From: Neodontobutis hainanensis
Lineage: Eukaryota > Chordata > Actinopteri > Gobiiformes > Odontobutidae
NCBI GenBank assembly: GCA_024349245.1
Contig: JALDNG010000089.1
Span: forward strand, 1,108,001-1,172,000
Length of the DNA stretch: 64,000 nt
Reading direction: 5' to 3'
A model generated the notes under the pieces. That model had not been told where the DNA came from, did no database searches, and was given only the letters and a program-made list of their open reading frames with translations. Shown here one piece after another: positions 38,501-46,718 of this stretch. How positions within the stretch are numbered: the first letter of the stretch is position 1; each line of letters opens with the position of its first letter. Made by a program: the position numbers and the translations under genes.

Positions 38501-41500
38501 GCCTCTGACAAGGACTTTTTATGACTCTGTGGCAGCCTCTGTTATCCACTCTGCTGTGGTCTGCTGGGGAGCTGGCAGCACAGACTGGGACAGAAACATA
38601 CTCAACAAGCTGGTCAGGAGGGATAGCTCTGTCCAGGGCTGCCTGTTGGACCCATTTGAGGAGGATGTTGGCCAAGCTGACATCGATCAGAGACAACATC
38701 TCATAGCCCCTGCATCAGACTGGGGAGGCTCTGAGCAGCTCCTTCAGCACCAGTCTGAGACACCCTCAGAGCAGGATGGACTACTACCTTCCTCCTGCTG
38801 CAGTGAGACAATAACTCACATGTGTAACAATAACCCAGGATAATGTGCCATGTCCATTTGTCCACCCCTCCTTTACTTTGTAAATATGTATATAGATAGC
38901 TTTTGTTTTTGTTAAATTTACACTCATACACTCATCTAAAGGATTATTAGGAACACCATACTAATACTGTGTTTGACCCTCTTTCGCTTTCAGAACTGCC
39001 TTAATTCTTTAGAAATGTTGACCCATATTGATCGGATGGCATCTTGCAAGTGATGGAGAATTGTGGGATGCACATTAAGGGGACAAAGCTCCCGTTGTGA
39101 CATGGTGCATTATCCTGCTGGAAGTAGCCATCAGAAGATGGGTACATGGTGGTCATAAAGGGATGGACACGGTCAGAAACAATGCTCAGGTAGGCCGTGG
39201 CATTTAAACGATGCCCAATTGGCACTAAGGGGCCTAAAGTCTATCAAGAAAACATCCCCCACACCATTACACCACCATCACCAGCCTGCACAGTAGTAAC
39301 AAGGTGGATCCATGTTCTCATTCTGTTTACGCCACATTCTGACTCTACCATGTGAATGTCTCAACAGAAATCGAGACTCATCAGACCAGGCAACATTTTT
39401 CCAGTCTTCAACTGTCCAATTTTATTTATTATTACATCAATTATTCATTCACTCCACAGCCACACACTGGGGCAGACTGACAGAGACGTGGCAGCCATTC
39501 CGTGCCTACGGCCTCTCCGACCATCACCATCAATACATTCACAATCTCACACAATCATACAAGGCAAGGTGGGTTAAGTGTCTTGCCCAAGGACACAACG
39601 ATGAACTGTGGGGAGAGCGGGAATCGAACCTACTACCTTCCGTTTGAAGGACAGCTGCTCTCCCACTGAGCCACTGCCGCCTCCCTAGTCGTGCCGAGGT
39701 CATGCAATTTGTAGCCTCTTTTTCCTATTTGTAGTGGAGATGAGTGGTCCAGGTGGGGTCTTCTGCTGTTGCAGCCCATCCACCTCAAGGTTGTGTGTGT
39801 TGTAGTTTCACAAATGCTTTGCTGCATACCTCGGTTGTAAGTGAAAGTCAAAGTTGCTTTTCTATCAGCGTGAATCAGTCGGCCCATTCTCTCCTGACCT
39901 CTTGCATCAACAAAGCATTTTCGCCCACAGGACTGCCGTATACTGGATGTTTTTCCTTTTCACACCATTCTTTGTAAACCCTAGAAATGGTTGTGGGTGA
40001 AAATTCCAATAACTGAGCAGACTGTGAAGTACTCAGACTGGCCCGTCTCGCATCAACAACCATGCCACGCTCAAAATTGCTTAAATGACCTTTCTTTCTC
40101 ATTCTGACATTCAGTTTGGAGTTCAGGAGATTGTCTTGACCAGGACCACACTCCTAAATGCACTGACGCAACTGCCATGTGATTGGTTGATTAGATTCTT
40201 GCATTAATAAGAAATTGAACAAGTGTTCCTAATAATCCTTTAGGGTGAGTGTATTTTATTCTAACTAAAATACTGCTGATATTGTGTATACTTTTATAAG
40301 TTCAAAGTTAGTTACAAACCAGGACCGGCTCGAGTCATGGTATTAGAGAATAAAAGAGGCCGAGCCAAAAAAAAGAAAGTCCAAGTTTAGTCACAAGTGA
40401 GGCCTGGACCTTCAAAATTAAGTACATGTTCAATAGGTAACATGTACCTATGTACCTAACATGTAACTATTATTGTAGAACAGTAATAGTTTATTAATGA
40501 TAAAATGTTGCACTGACCCAGTCCTTTCCTGCAGTCGGTGAACTCCAGTTTGTGAACGGATCGACTGACGCCGTGAGGACCCATGATTGTCCTGAAACAA
40601 CAAACACGATAAGAGTCAGCAGGAGATAAACTGATCAAATGCCTCTTATTCACAGTATTTCATAAAGAGCTGAATGTATTTGATTAGGTTTTAGTTTGAT
40701 TTAACGTTTGGTTTGTATAGATCCAGACCTTATTTGAGAAGACTCTCGCTCTCAGTGTCGCAGTTTCTAAAACAAGTTCAGTGCATCTGTTTTGAGGATT
40801 TCTGTCCCGGTTGTTTCTGCTGGAGTTTGAATCCAGCGTGTGTCGTGTAGACTGAGTCCTGAAGGTCACACCGATGATCTGCTTATGATTAATACGACAT
40901 GAGTGTATTAATACTGCTGCTGCACACACAGGTCTGATCGGAACTCAAGGGCAGCTAAAGACCACATTTAGATCCATATTTGTCTTGAAATATTCTTGTA
41001 TATAGTCACGGTTTAGTTCTAGGTTTAGTCTTGGTTTAAATGTGTTTTAATTGAAGATTTAGTCTTGATTTTGTCCTAGTTTTATTTTTGGGTTTAGTTC
41101 AGTTTTTGTCCTGGTTAAACCCACTCATCATCTTCCTCTGATCTTGGGCCTGGTTCTGGGGGCAGCATTCTGAGCAGAAACACATCCCTCTCCACAGACC
41201 CTTTCTTCAGCTGCTCCTCTTCATGTGACCGAGCTCCTCATTGACTGCGAGTCCTGATCCAGAGCTCACGACCTGAGCTGAGAGCAGGAACGTAGATCAA
41301 CCGGTAAATCCAAAGCTTCTTCACTAGAACATGGACCCTCCAAAAGCTGGAGGTGACTGGATGAACAGCAAATGTATTACCCAGAACATTACAAGATGGA
41401 TCTGAATGAGTTTGTGAAATAAGGATCCAGCTGCGGTACCAAGTAAACAAACAGTCCCAGAACCAGCTAAAGGTCCTGGAGCCAAGGACATCATCCATAA

Positions 41501-44376
41501 AAAGCCGAGATGACTGTGGGCTGGACTAATGCTTCTGAAGGAGAGGATAATATAAAGGACAGACTCAGTGTGGTTGAGGGCAACACTGGGACAGGTTTAA
41601 ATCATTAATCTGTTCCTCTTTGAAGTCAGTCCCAAACATCAAACATTTAGAACGACTTTACTAGAAAAAAACATCAGTGTCGACCAATGAGAGCTGTGAT
41701 TGGTCAAACCTTCCATTATTTGATAAACTCACCTATTAAATTCCTTGATATTAAAGCCTATAATGACGTTGTATGGTCTTGTTTTTTTTTCCTCAGATGA
41801 CTCCTGTTCCTAAAGAGTTTTCCTCAATTGCAAGAAAAAAAGCCCAGTCTGTTTAAGCTTTTAGTCTGTTTGGGTCGTTACTTTGTTGTATTACTGTCTA
41901 ACGTCAGACCAAGATTCTTACACAAACAAACACACGTTTCACAATTCGGAAAAAGGTAAGTTGATTTTTAGCGAAAGTACAATCACATAATGTAGCTGTG
42001 TGTTTTATTAAAGCCTTCTCCTGATGTGCTGCTGTTGTGTTGGTTTTATAAAAGCTCCTCTGCCGTTGTCGTCGGGCAGAGCTGACGGTAACGACCTGCA
42101 GCAGGTGAAGAGGATTAACAGCTTTAACCGATAGCTTTAATGACTCTGTCTCTGAGCCACACTCTTTCAGCTCAGACTCAGGCCTCAGTGGAGCTCCTGC
42201 AGCACAGACATCTGCTCCACTGACAGCGGTTCGGAGCAGCAGACGGGAGGCCACTACAGCAGTAATGAAAAGGTCCCCAGATCTTAACAAACTTAGAGGC
42301 ATAACAATTCTATGTGTAATTTTTACTAACATGTAGACTTTCATAAAAAATAGAAAAAATTGTAATATGACATTTTTGGCACATCAATCCAAACTTATTT
42401 TTGCAAGTTTATATTTTAGGAATATTACAAAAACATGGATATTGAATATATGTGTGAGCAGAGACAAAAGCAAGGATTAAACCAGGACTGAACCAGGATT
42501 AAACCAGGGCCATAATCGAAAATAAACCAGGTTTAAATGACTGTAGGTCTAATTCCTAATATCCCCCTGAGTTTACTCCCCTCGTGTGCTGTTGTTGGAT
42601 AAATGGAGCCAAACAGTGAGACACGTCTAAATCTTTAATCTGCTGCTCGTCGTGCGGCGGAGGCTTTGAGTCAAACCTCAAACATTCAGCTCTACCTCCC
42701 GCAGGAATACAACAGATCTGCAGCAGAGACACAGTCATGTTAAACACCATTAGCTCAAATTATTCCTTTTCTTGATCCCAGTTGGAGATCGACCATGTGG
42801 TAAATATTCAACAAAATGTGCTCATTCTTCGAATATTTTAGAGCTAAAGGCCGGCATACGCTACACCAATGTTCTGTCAGTCAAGTCGTTACTCGCAAAA
42901 CAGTTCAGGTTCTCTGAGTGATGAAGAACAGCCAAAAGGAATCAGACATTTATAGTTTTCAACAGAATGCATGAAATTGGCTCAGCTGGGGAGATATTCA
43001 TTATCCATGTTAATGGATTTAGCAGAGCAGTCTGGAGATTCTCGAGGGTAAGGCCATTGACCTAAAGACGCTGAGGCAAGTGTTCAATCCAACTCTGACC
43101 GCTCTGGTTAAATCTGGGACCAAGAGATCAATAGCTCTTGTCTAAAAACATGTTTAAAAGGTCCTGGTCTCACAGTCTTTATCTTGTGCCTCGGACAGTT
43201 TCCTGGAGGTTTATCTGTAGAGATCTGAGAAAAGTAACAGAGCAATCAGCCGCCAGCTGACTCTAACCTGTCAAAACTACTTCAAAGAGAACGATTATTT
43301 ATAACCATTTAGTCCTTCTTCATTTAACTGGAAAGTTCTTTTAGGGAGTTTGTGTCTTTAGTCCTGGTTTAGACCTGGTTTAGTCCTGGTTTAGGACTGA
43401 TTTAGTCCAGGTTTAGTCCCAGTTTACATTTACATTTATTCATTTAGCCGACGCTTTTATCCAAAGCGACTTACATTGTTCTACATTAATTACCAGTGTT
43501 ACATCCACTGGAGGCAAGGTGGTTTAGGTGCCTTGCCCAAGGACACAACAACAGTATGAACTGTGGGGCGGGAATCGAACCACCTAACTTCCGGTTGAAG
43601 GACGACCACTGAGCTACTGCCACCCGTTTAGACACGGTTTAGTCCTGGTTTAGTCCTGGTTTAGATCCAGTTTAGACACAGTTTAGACCTGGTTAAGTCC
43701 AGGTCTAGTCCCTGTTTAGACACGGTTTAGTCCTGGTTTAGATCCAGTTTAGACACAGTTTCGACCTGGTTTCGACCTGGTTTAATCCAGGTTTAGTCCC
43801 AGTTTAGACACGGTTTAGACCTTGTTTAGTCCTGGTTTAGTCCTAGTTTAGACACGGTTTAATCCAGGTTTAGACCTGGTTTAGACACGGTTTAGACATG
43901 GTTAAGACTCAGTTTAGACCTGTCTTTAACTGAGTTTTTTATTGAAAAGACACATTTCTTTGATAAATCTGACCCAGAACCAGACTTAAACCTCAGCAGC
44001 TGGCCCCACATCTGGACTCACTGAGACTATGGCTGGATCACCTTAAACCACTGTTCCACCTTAAAAATAGAACAGAGACAGAGAAGACTATTTTTAGATT
44101 CTGCTTTAATATAACTTGACTTTAGTCCCTAGCCTTGGTCCCTGTTTAACCCTGGTTTGCTGCTTTTGACCTGGTCTTTAACTTTGATTTAATCCTAGTT
44201 CAGGTTCTGTTTTGTCTTGTCCTGGTTAAGTGTAAACCCATCACGTCCTGGTTTTAGTCCTGTTCTTGCTGTTTGATTAGCCCTGGTCTTGTCCCGGTTT
44301 AGTCCCGGTCTGGGACTCACCAGTAAAGCAGGGAGAGCCCATCGAAGCGGTCCGCGTCTCGAGGCAACAGTGGCAT
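17390..44376 (-). CDS. stxbp4: syntaxin-binding protein 4, two-PDZ form (22 coding exons)
   Basis: Coding exons (minus strand, 5' to 3'): 44321-44376, 40518-40591, 37458-37553, 36999-37068, 36662-36736, 34718-34797 (GC donor; 34694 if the first GT is used), 33986-34124, 33302-33434, 32600-32706, 32244-32508, 32052-32112, 31895-31938, 30835-30931, 30484-30608, 29893-29982, 29706-29771, 28211-28384, 25512-25628, 25383-25432, 23723-23859, 18514-18571, 17390-17525. Lengths sum to 2250 bp = 749 codons plus stop, every junction in phase. Domains: PDZ1 about residues 34-124, PDZ2 198-280, coiled coil 474-623, WW 686-715. PDZ2, coiled coil and WW closely follow mammalian STXBP4 (Synip), which binds syntaxin 4 and controls GLUT4 vesicle docking (family knowledge). 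Human STXBP4 is about 553 aa with one PDZ. The start MPLLPRDADRF at 44376 is the only ATG in its exon in this frame; further 5' UTR exons are possible. Gene order stxbp4 then hlf matches human 17q22. Confidence 0.9.
17570..17655 (+). repeat. ggatttgaacaggttttag repeat, short array
   Basis: About four imperfect 22-24 bp units of the GAACAGG family, beginning about 45 bp upstream of the final stxbp4 exon. Confidence 0.8.
17819..18354 (+). mobile_element. internally deleted DNA transposon (pogo/Tigger-like) with transposase C-terminus
   Basis: Eighteen-base inverted ends, ttaccgtaatttccggac at 17819 and its inverse at 18337-18354 with one mismatch, bound a 536-bp element. A plus-strand frame from about 17907 to 18113 reads GFRKAGLLHVEEGSAG, then ESDESDN and DEAILRLFNSDTEGDDF, ending at a stop. 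I recognise this as the acidic C-terminus of DDE transposases of the pogo/Tigger type. Catalytic parts are gone, so it is non-autonomous. It lies in the last intron of stxbp4, opposite in orientation. Confidence 0.7.
18716..18840 (+). repeat. fish LINE 3' tail
   Basis: Contains ccccgcctcaggcccaaag, gctgggataggctccagtc and a (tgaa)n end: the common 3' end of a fish non-LTR element. A second weaker copy lies at about 19590-19660 (cccgcctcaggtccaaag). Between 18.6 and 23.7 kb (stxbp4 intron 20) I see these tails, AT-rich unique DNA and the 1.8-kb minisatellite, no exon. Confidence 0.6.
21084..22880. repeat. 1.8-kb acgtctgtagatgt minisatellite
   Basis: About 120 tandem units of 14-15 bp (acgtctgtagatgt with g, t or a inserted before acgtct) in stxbp4 intron 20. 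Units are polymorphic (gtctctag, gtctgtaaa, gtaggtgt). The minus strand has a 160-codon open frame of TDVHLQT/YIYRRN type periodicity, an artefact of the repeat. Many units contain TGACGTCT or TACGTC, one base from a CRE palindrome. Confidence 0.97.
25060..25382 (+). repeat. ggatttgaacaggttttagttggat array abutting stxbp4 exon 19
   Basis: About 13 imperfect 23-25 bp units. The array ends exactly at the donor of exon 19 (exon end 25383): the first intron bases gtaaatcc on the gene strand pass directly into the repeat. Confidence 0.9.
25512..29982 (-). CDS. stxbp4: stxbp4 exons 15-18: coiled coil
   Basis: Exons 29893-29982, 29706-29771, 28211-28384 and 25512-25628, all phase 0. They encode DTEEMDRLRKEHIEALREI, EQLVESQRVHQTLEEEFRKV, RTRITLAEAAQKQARGMEMD and LKKKVAVLECQLRKSE, near-identical in key positions to mammalian STXBP4. 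Introns hold SINE material (27.0-27.6 kb), a TA microsatellite (29.4 kb) and short GAACAGG repeats. Confidence 0.92.
26957..27550 (+). mobile_element. tRNA-derived SINE with probable internal insertion
   Basis: Head at 26968-27035: box A-like tggtagagcgg and box B ggttcgattcc, then gggcaaaacacttaatccacc. A second fish repeat end (agccctttgaggcaaatg, gatacaaataaaactgaattg) lies at about 27450-27490, followed by the SINE-type tail (gcgttttgagtctcttgaaaa, catgatataaat) at 27508-27545. The simplest reading is an element inserted in the SINE body. It sits in stxbp4 intron 17. Confidence 0.6.
29435..29517. repeat. (TA)n microsatellite
   Basis: About 41 TA dinucleotides in the stxbp4 intron between exons 16 and 17; it creates spurious IYIY frames on both strands. 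Confidence 0.97.
31029..31399 (-). mobile_element. tRNA-derived SINE, near full length
   Basis: Read on the minus strand: ggcggcagtggctcagtgg head, box B ggttcaaatcccgctctc, conserved centre (gtgtccttgggcaagacac), and tail gcgcaatataaatcc ending in an ATT microsatellite. The plus-strand (ggcagactgacagagacgt) segment is the one amplified in the SINE at 46.2 kb. Confidence 0.8.
31440..31600. repeat. fish LINE/SINE-derived fragment
   Basis: Contains tttggacggtgggaggaa, ccggagtacccgg and gggatttgaactcaca, a common repetitive fish sequence. It directly follows the SINE at 31.0-31.4 kb. Confidence 0.5.
31610..31840. repeat. ggtttagtcctggtttagacc array
   Basis: About 20 units of 11-12 bp in the intron between stxbp4 exons 12 and 13. 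Shorter runs of the same motif lie at 30.62-30.83 and 32.53-32.58 kb. Confidence 0.88.
32244..32508 (-). CDS. stxbp4: stxbp4 exon 10: post-PDZ region
   Basis: Starts PDPTVEIAFIRRRS, equivalent to mammalian WEIAFIRQKS, followed by Ser/Pro/Gln-rich low complexity sequence ending PDVNLSQ. Exons 11-14 (32052-32112, 31895-31938, 30835-30931, 30484-30608) continue to an EF-hand-like fold region (KLDRLEQ, LKPDSDGTVALTGD, FESVVRDLF) comparable to the mammalian DSKGTVSFGDF segment. Confidence 0.85.
32600..33434 (-). CDS. stxbp4: stxbp4 exons 8-9: second PDZ domain
   Basis: Exon 33302-33434 has the ligand loop GSGLGLVIKGG and VFIQEIVPGGDCHK; exon 32600-32706 continues DGRLQVGDQLVSINKESLIG and EEARTILSQTK. 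This is the orthologue of the single PDZ of mammalian STXBP4 (there VYIQEIIPGGDCYK). Intron phase 0 between the two halves. Confidence 0.92.
33590..33604. repeat. poly(C) run
   Basis: Fifteen consecutive C in stxbp4 intron 7; possible length error point in any assembly. Confidence 0.97.
33650..33915 (+). repeat. LINE/SINE 3' end with (ctcaa)n tail
   Basis: Ends in gtaatgacaataaagttcaa followed by tandem ctcaa units, the typical 3' end of a fish non-LTR element. Upstream body sequence is non-coding. Confidence 0.55.
33986..34124 (-). CDS. stxbp4: stxbp4 exon 7: Ser-rich linker
   Basis: Encodes a KLTDTTSSSSSSRSES linker and a TNVHTANVHTPAHVF segment between the PDZ domains; ends in TG with the split Cys codon completed by exon 8. 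No domain recognised; likely disordered. Confidence 0.75.
34211..34727 (-). repeat. 24-bp minisatellite of 5' splice sites (stxbp4 exon 6/intron 6)
   Basis: Twenty-one copies, exact 24-bp period, of gttacctgtgcaggtgttgtgt and variants (plus strand). On the gene strand each unit gives C(A/C)CAG|GTAACA. Because 24 is divisible by 3, all donors have the same phase, and the frame continuing exon 6 stays open through the array as an N/T/C-rich octapeptide repeat (GNTHNTCT). The unit closest to exon 6 has GC in place of GT. Three other frames are also open, which is a trivial result of the period. Confidence 0.95.
34694..34797 (-). CDS. stxbp4: stxbp4 exon 6: variable 3' end in splice-donor minisatellite
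   Basis: Begins at 34797 after a tttttcag acceptor and reads REFSELMEKYGSNNASGRIS. The first donor-like site is CACAG|GCAATG (exon end 34718, a GC donor); the first GT site is 24 bp on (exon end 34694). Both leave one base, matching exon 7's phase. Twenty more GT sites follow at exact 24-bp steps. Which donor is used cannot be told from sequence. Confidence 0.7.
35270..35480. repeat. about 60-bp tandem repeat
   Basis: Three to four units carrying gttagtccagtcttagacc, aggtccagactcatggagg and tcagtgtttgaaggagac. A single related unit lies at 18841-18905, 16 kb away. Confidence 0.85.
35880..36045. repeat. accaggactaaaccaggtctaa array
   Basis: About 14 units in stxbp4 intron 5. The rest of this intron (34.8-36.6 kb) is unique sequence with no exon I can support. 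Confidence 0.88.
36662..40591 (-). CDS. stxbp4: stxbp4 exons 2-5: N-terminal PDZ domain
   Basis: Exons 40518-40591, 37458-37553, 36999-37068 and 36662-36736 encode one PDZ fold: ligand loop GLGVKIIGGY, strand FGVYIKRVVSGGLAS, the turn DGRLRSGDLILDVNN, and helix AVEILRTASLSNHM ending in TLLIARDD. Human STXBP4 as I know it lacks this domain. The intron between exons 2 and 3 holds a LINE remnant (37.8-38.9 kb) and a Tc1 element (38.9-40.3 kb). Confidence 0.85.
37110..37455. repeat. ggtttagtcctggtttagacc array filling stxbp4 intron 3
   Basis: About 28 units of 11-12 bp occupy nearly the whole 389-bp intron between exons 3 and 4 and end 2-3 bases from the donor of exon 3 (exon end 37458). Confidence 0.92.
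37800..38870 (+). mobile_element. non-LTR retrotransposon ORF2 C-terminal remnant
   Basis: Two coding pieces: SFKYLGVHPNNKLDWSDT with LYKKGQSHLQLLRRL (about 38070-38190), and RTFYDSVAASVIHSAVVCWG, NKLVRRDSSVQGC (about 38500-38660). This is the region after the reverse transcriptase in fish LINEs. A 20-bp VNTR separates the two, and frames are broken. Confidence 0.75.
38165..38500 (+). repeat. 20-bp VNTR inside LINE remnant
   Basis: About 16 units of ccttctgaggagactgatgt and variants (ccttctgtggagagtgaggc, ccttctgtgtaggctgagat). The founding unit lies in the LINE codons for LLRRL. Confidence 0.93.
38929..40251 (-). mobile_element. Tc1/mariner transposon with nested SINE
   Basis: Inverted ends: cactcatctaaaggattatt at 38929 and its inverse at 40232-40251 (aataatcctttagggtgagtg, with one or two differences), both flanked by TA. 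The minus strand holds transposase pieces: N-terminus MRKKGHLSNFERGMVVDARR at 40102, RRMGRLIHADRKATLTF around 39880, and catalytic part LNATAYLSIVSDRVHPF with GYFQQDNAPCH at about 39080-39210. Frameshifts, missing stretches and a SINE make it inactive. Confidence 0.88.
39430..39690 (-). mobile_element. SINE nested in the Tc1 copy
   Basis: Minus-strand tRNA-derived SINE: head ggcggcagtggctcagtgg, box B-like ggttcgattcccgctctcc, centre gtgtccttgggcaagacac. It interrupts Tc1 sequence, which resumes on both sides, so it is younger than the Tc1 insertion. Confidence 0.8.
41150..41500 (-). mobile_element. old Rex3-like LINE 3' fragment
   Basis: Diverged matches in order to the 8.4-9.0 kb element: ggttctgggggcagcattct, ctgagcagaaacac, gaacgtagatcaaccggtaaatc. 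Non-coding. It lies in stxbp4 intron 1, whose remaining unique sequence (40.6-44.3 kb) has no exon I can support. Confidence 0.55.
43350..43930. repeat. ggtttagtcctggtttagacc array split by a SINE
   Basis: Same 11-12 bp motif family as at 37.1 kb, with variants ggtttagacacggttt and agtttagacacagttt. The array is interrupted at 43422-43627 by a SINE. Confidence 0.88.
43422..43627 (-). mobile_element. short SINE inserted in the array
   Basis: Minus strand: head ggtggcagtagctcagtgg, box B ggttcgattcccgcc, centre gtgtccttgggcaaggcac, and tail gtcgctttggataaaagcgtc with (aatgt) repeats. Array units resume on both sides. Confidence 0.75.
44321..44376 (-). CDS. stxbp4: stxbp4 exon 1: start codon exon
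   Basis: Encodes MPLLPRDADRFDGLSLLY and ends in TG before a gtgagt donor; the split Trp codon is completed by exon 2. GC-rich, CpG-containing surroundings (44320-44650) are consistent with a promoter-proximal exon. An alternative internal start (MGPHGVSRS) lies in exon 2 at 40584. Confidence 0.7.
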
Positions 44377-44636
44377 CTCTCCGCGAAGTCCACGCTTTAA
44401 ACCAAAGAAAAAAACGCGTCCAATCAGCATCAGAGACGGTTGAATAACAGTCCAATCAGAAACTGAGAGCAGGGGACGAGGTTTAGGTTCAGGACGATTC
44501 AGAAAGGTTCAGAGAAAGAGAGGAGTCTGCCCGGACACAAATGTGACGAGACACACTCTACCTCAGCGTTAATCCTGCCTCCAGCTCCTCACCGGGATTT
44601 AGAGCAGCGGGAGACGGGTTTAGACCGGTACAGACT

Positions 44637-44790
44637 CAGGGGGGAAAGTGAGACGGACTCAGGAGGGAGACTTAGGCGGACTCAGGGGGGAGACTGAGGT
44701 GGACTCAGGGGGGACACTGAGGTGGACTCAGGGGGGAGACTGAGGCGGACTCAGGGGGGAGAGTGAGGTGGACTCAGGGTGGAGACTGGG
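44637..44790. repeat. ggactcaggggggagactgag VNTR near stxbp4 promoter
   Basis: About six units of 23-24 bp, G-rich on the plus strand, starting 260 bp upstream of the stxbp4 start codon. Confidence 0.9.
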
Positions 44791-44799
44791 GGACGATGG

Positions 44800-46228
44800 G
44801 GCCACTATGCAAAAGTTCAGTAACTACATGTTTTATAAAAAAAATAAAAGAATGAATTGAACAAAGGTTAAAGCGGGACTACACTGGGTTTAAGACTGGG
44901 ACAGACCAGGACTAGACCGGTTTTAGAGAAGATCGGAGGAGTAACTGGGTAACAGCTGGACTAAAGTGGAGGATTAAGTCCTGACTTGGCTCAGGTTCAG
45001 CTCTATTTGTGATGTGGGTTTTTGTTGTTATTTAGGGATGAATAAAATAAGAGGAATAAATATGGCTTAAAGATATCATTTCATTAATCATTATATTATT
45101 TTTGCAGGTGGGGCTTGTTATAAAAACACTCTAATCTCTCAAAACAGCACACTGTTCACACACTCCCCCTTTTGGCAAAACAATGAATTACATCAATATT
45201 TCACTAACGTGACAGATTTCTAATGTTTAACTGGTTTAAGTGGCTTTTAAACAGAGCTCTTCAAAGCTAATCCAAAGCCACGTGATATGCTTAAAGTGTA
45301 TGTTAAACCACTTTAAATCGGTCTAAATCCAGTTTTAAGTAGATTAAAAACTATTTCTTTAAGGTAATATCTGAGTTAAATCACTCCAAACCCAGCCTGA
45401 TCTCTAACAATGAAATAGGACCAGAATAAGCCATGAGCTTCTTTCTACTCCTCAAACAAAGCTTATTTATCTGAGGATGCTTCCTTGTTTTATGTGTTTG
45501 TTTTAAACAAATAAAAAAGGAAAAAAAGAAAGGTGCAGTCAATGCTGCTGCCACACTGAAGATATTCACCCTTAAGAAGCAGATGTTTGTGTCTGATGCA
45601 CTGCGTCTAGTCAATATTTCTGGACAAAAAACACAGTAATGATGCTTTAGAAGTTGTAATCTTTTGGCTTGAAATGTTAACTTCACAAACTGCCCACTAG
45701 AGGGAGCTCCCTGAGAGCAACAAAATTTACGAGATATATAATTTAAAACAAAACACCATTTATTATAGGATTATTTAATATTATTTAACAGATACACAGC
45801 AAGTGGGGTACTTACATTGAAAAATATCAAATTGAACAGGTACAGTTTCTTTATTCTTGTTTATTTAAGACAAACGAGGACAAAGCTGCACTAAAGAAGG
45901 GCTAAACAGAAGAGGTTCTAAACTAGAGTTGTAACTCCAGTTCTTCCCGTGGTTTTGACTTGAGAGAGGGACCGATCCAGTCACAGGCAGTGGACTAGTG
46001 CCCTCGGCTTAAGTCTGTTCAGGCCAGAGTTTGAGGGGCACACACTCAGACTCTGGCAAGACAGCACTTTTAAAAACACAAACATCATAAAATTAATAAA
46101 AAAATTAATAAAAAAAACATTAATTCATAAAAAAATCATAAAAAACATTAATTCATAAAAAAGATCATAAAAAAATTAATTCATAAAAAAACATTAATAT
46201 AAAATACCAAACAGTCATTAAATACATA
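44800..46228. other. intergenic, stxbp4 to GPCR
   Basis: AT-rich unique sequence, short aataaa and (attaattcataaaaaa) runs at about 46080-46200. The 101-codon minus-strand frame at 45381-45686 has no recognisable similarity and I do not call it a gene. Confidence 0.55.
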
Positions 46229-46229
46229 A

Positions 46230-46690
46230 ATGTCTCAAAAACAGGCATCCAAAGCACTTTACATGATGCTTCCATTCACCCTATTCACATGGATTCACCC
46301 CTGGGGCAGACAGAGACAGGGCAGACAGAGACAGGGCAGACAGAGACGGGGCAGACAGAGACGGGGCAGACAGAGATGGGGCAGACAGAGACAGGGCAGA
46401 CAGAGACAGGGCAGACAGAGACAGGGCAGACAGAGACAGGACAGACAGAGACAGGACAGACAGACACCAGGGGCTGCCATACTTACGGCACTCACAACCT
46501 TCTCCGACCACTACCAAACTCACCTCTACATTCAAACATTCGTACACCAGAGCTATGGACAATGGAGGCAAGGAGAGTTAAGTGTCTTGCCCAAGGACAC
46601 AACAACAGCATGAACCGAGGAGTGCGGCAACTAAACTGCCAACCTTCTGGTTATAGGACGATCGCTCTACAAATGAGCCAGTGTACTCTA
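46230..46690 (-). mobile_element. SINE with internal 15-bp VNTR
   Basis: Minus strand: degraded tRNA-like head (tggctcatttgtagagcga), centre gtgtccttgggcaagacac, tail near 46245. Between 46303 and 46465 the SINE's own gggcagac(tg)acagagac segment is amplified to about 11 units of gggcagacagagaca. Open frames on both strands here come from the 15-bp period. Confidence 0.8.
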
Positions 46691-46718
46691 AACTAAGACT
46701 AAAGCAGGTCTAAACGGC

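Noticed and set aside
41904..42344. 146-codon minus-strand frame in stxbp4 intron 1
   Set aside because: No similarity, biased composition absent, and exons 1 and 2 join in phase without it.
45381..45686. 101-codon minus-strand frame
   Set aside because: AT-rich, includes a run of FFFSFF, no similarity recognised.
46285..46696. Cys- or Gln/Thr-rich open frames on both strands
   Set aside because: Artefacts of the 15-bp VNTR in the SINE.
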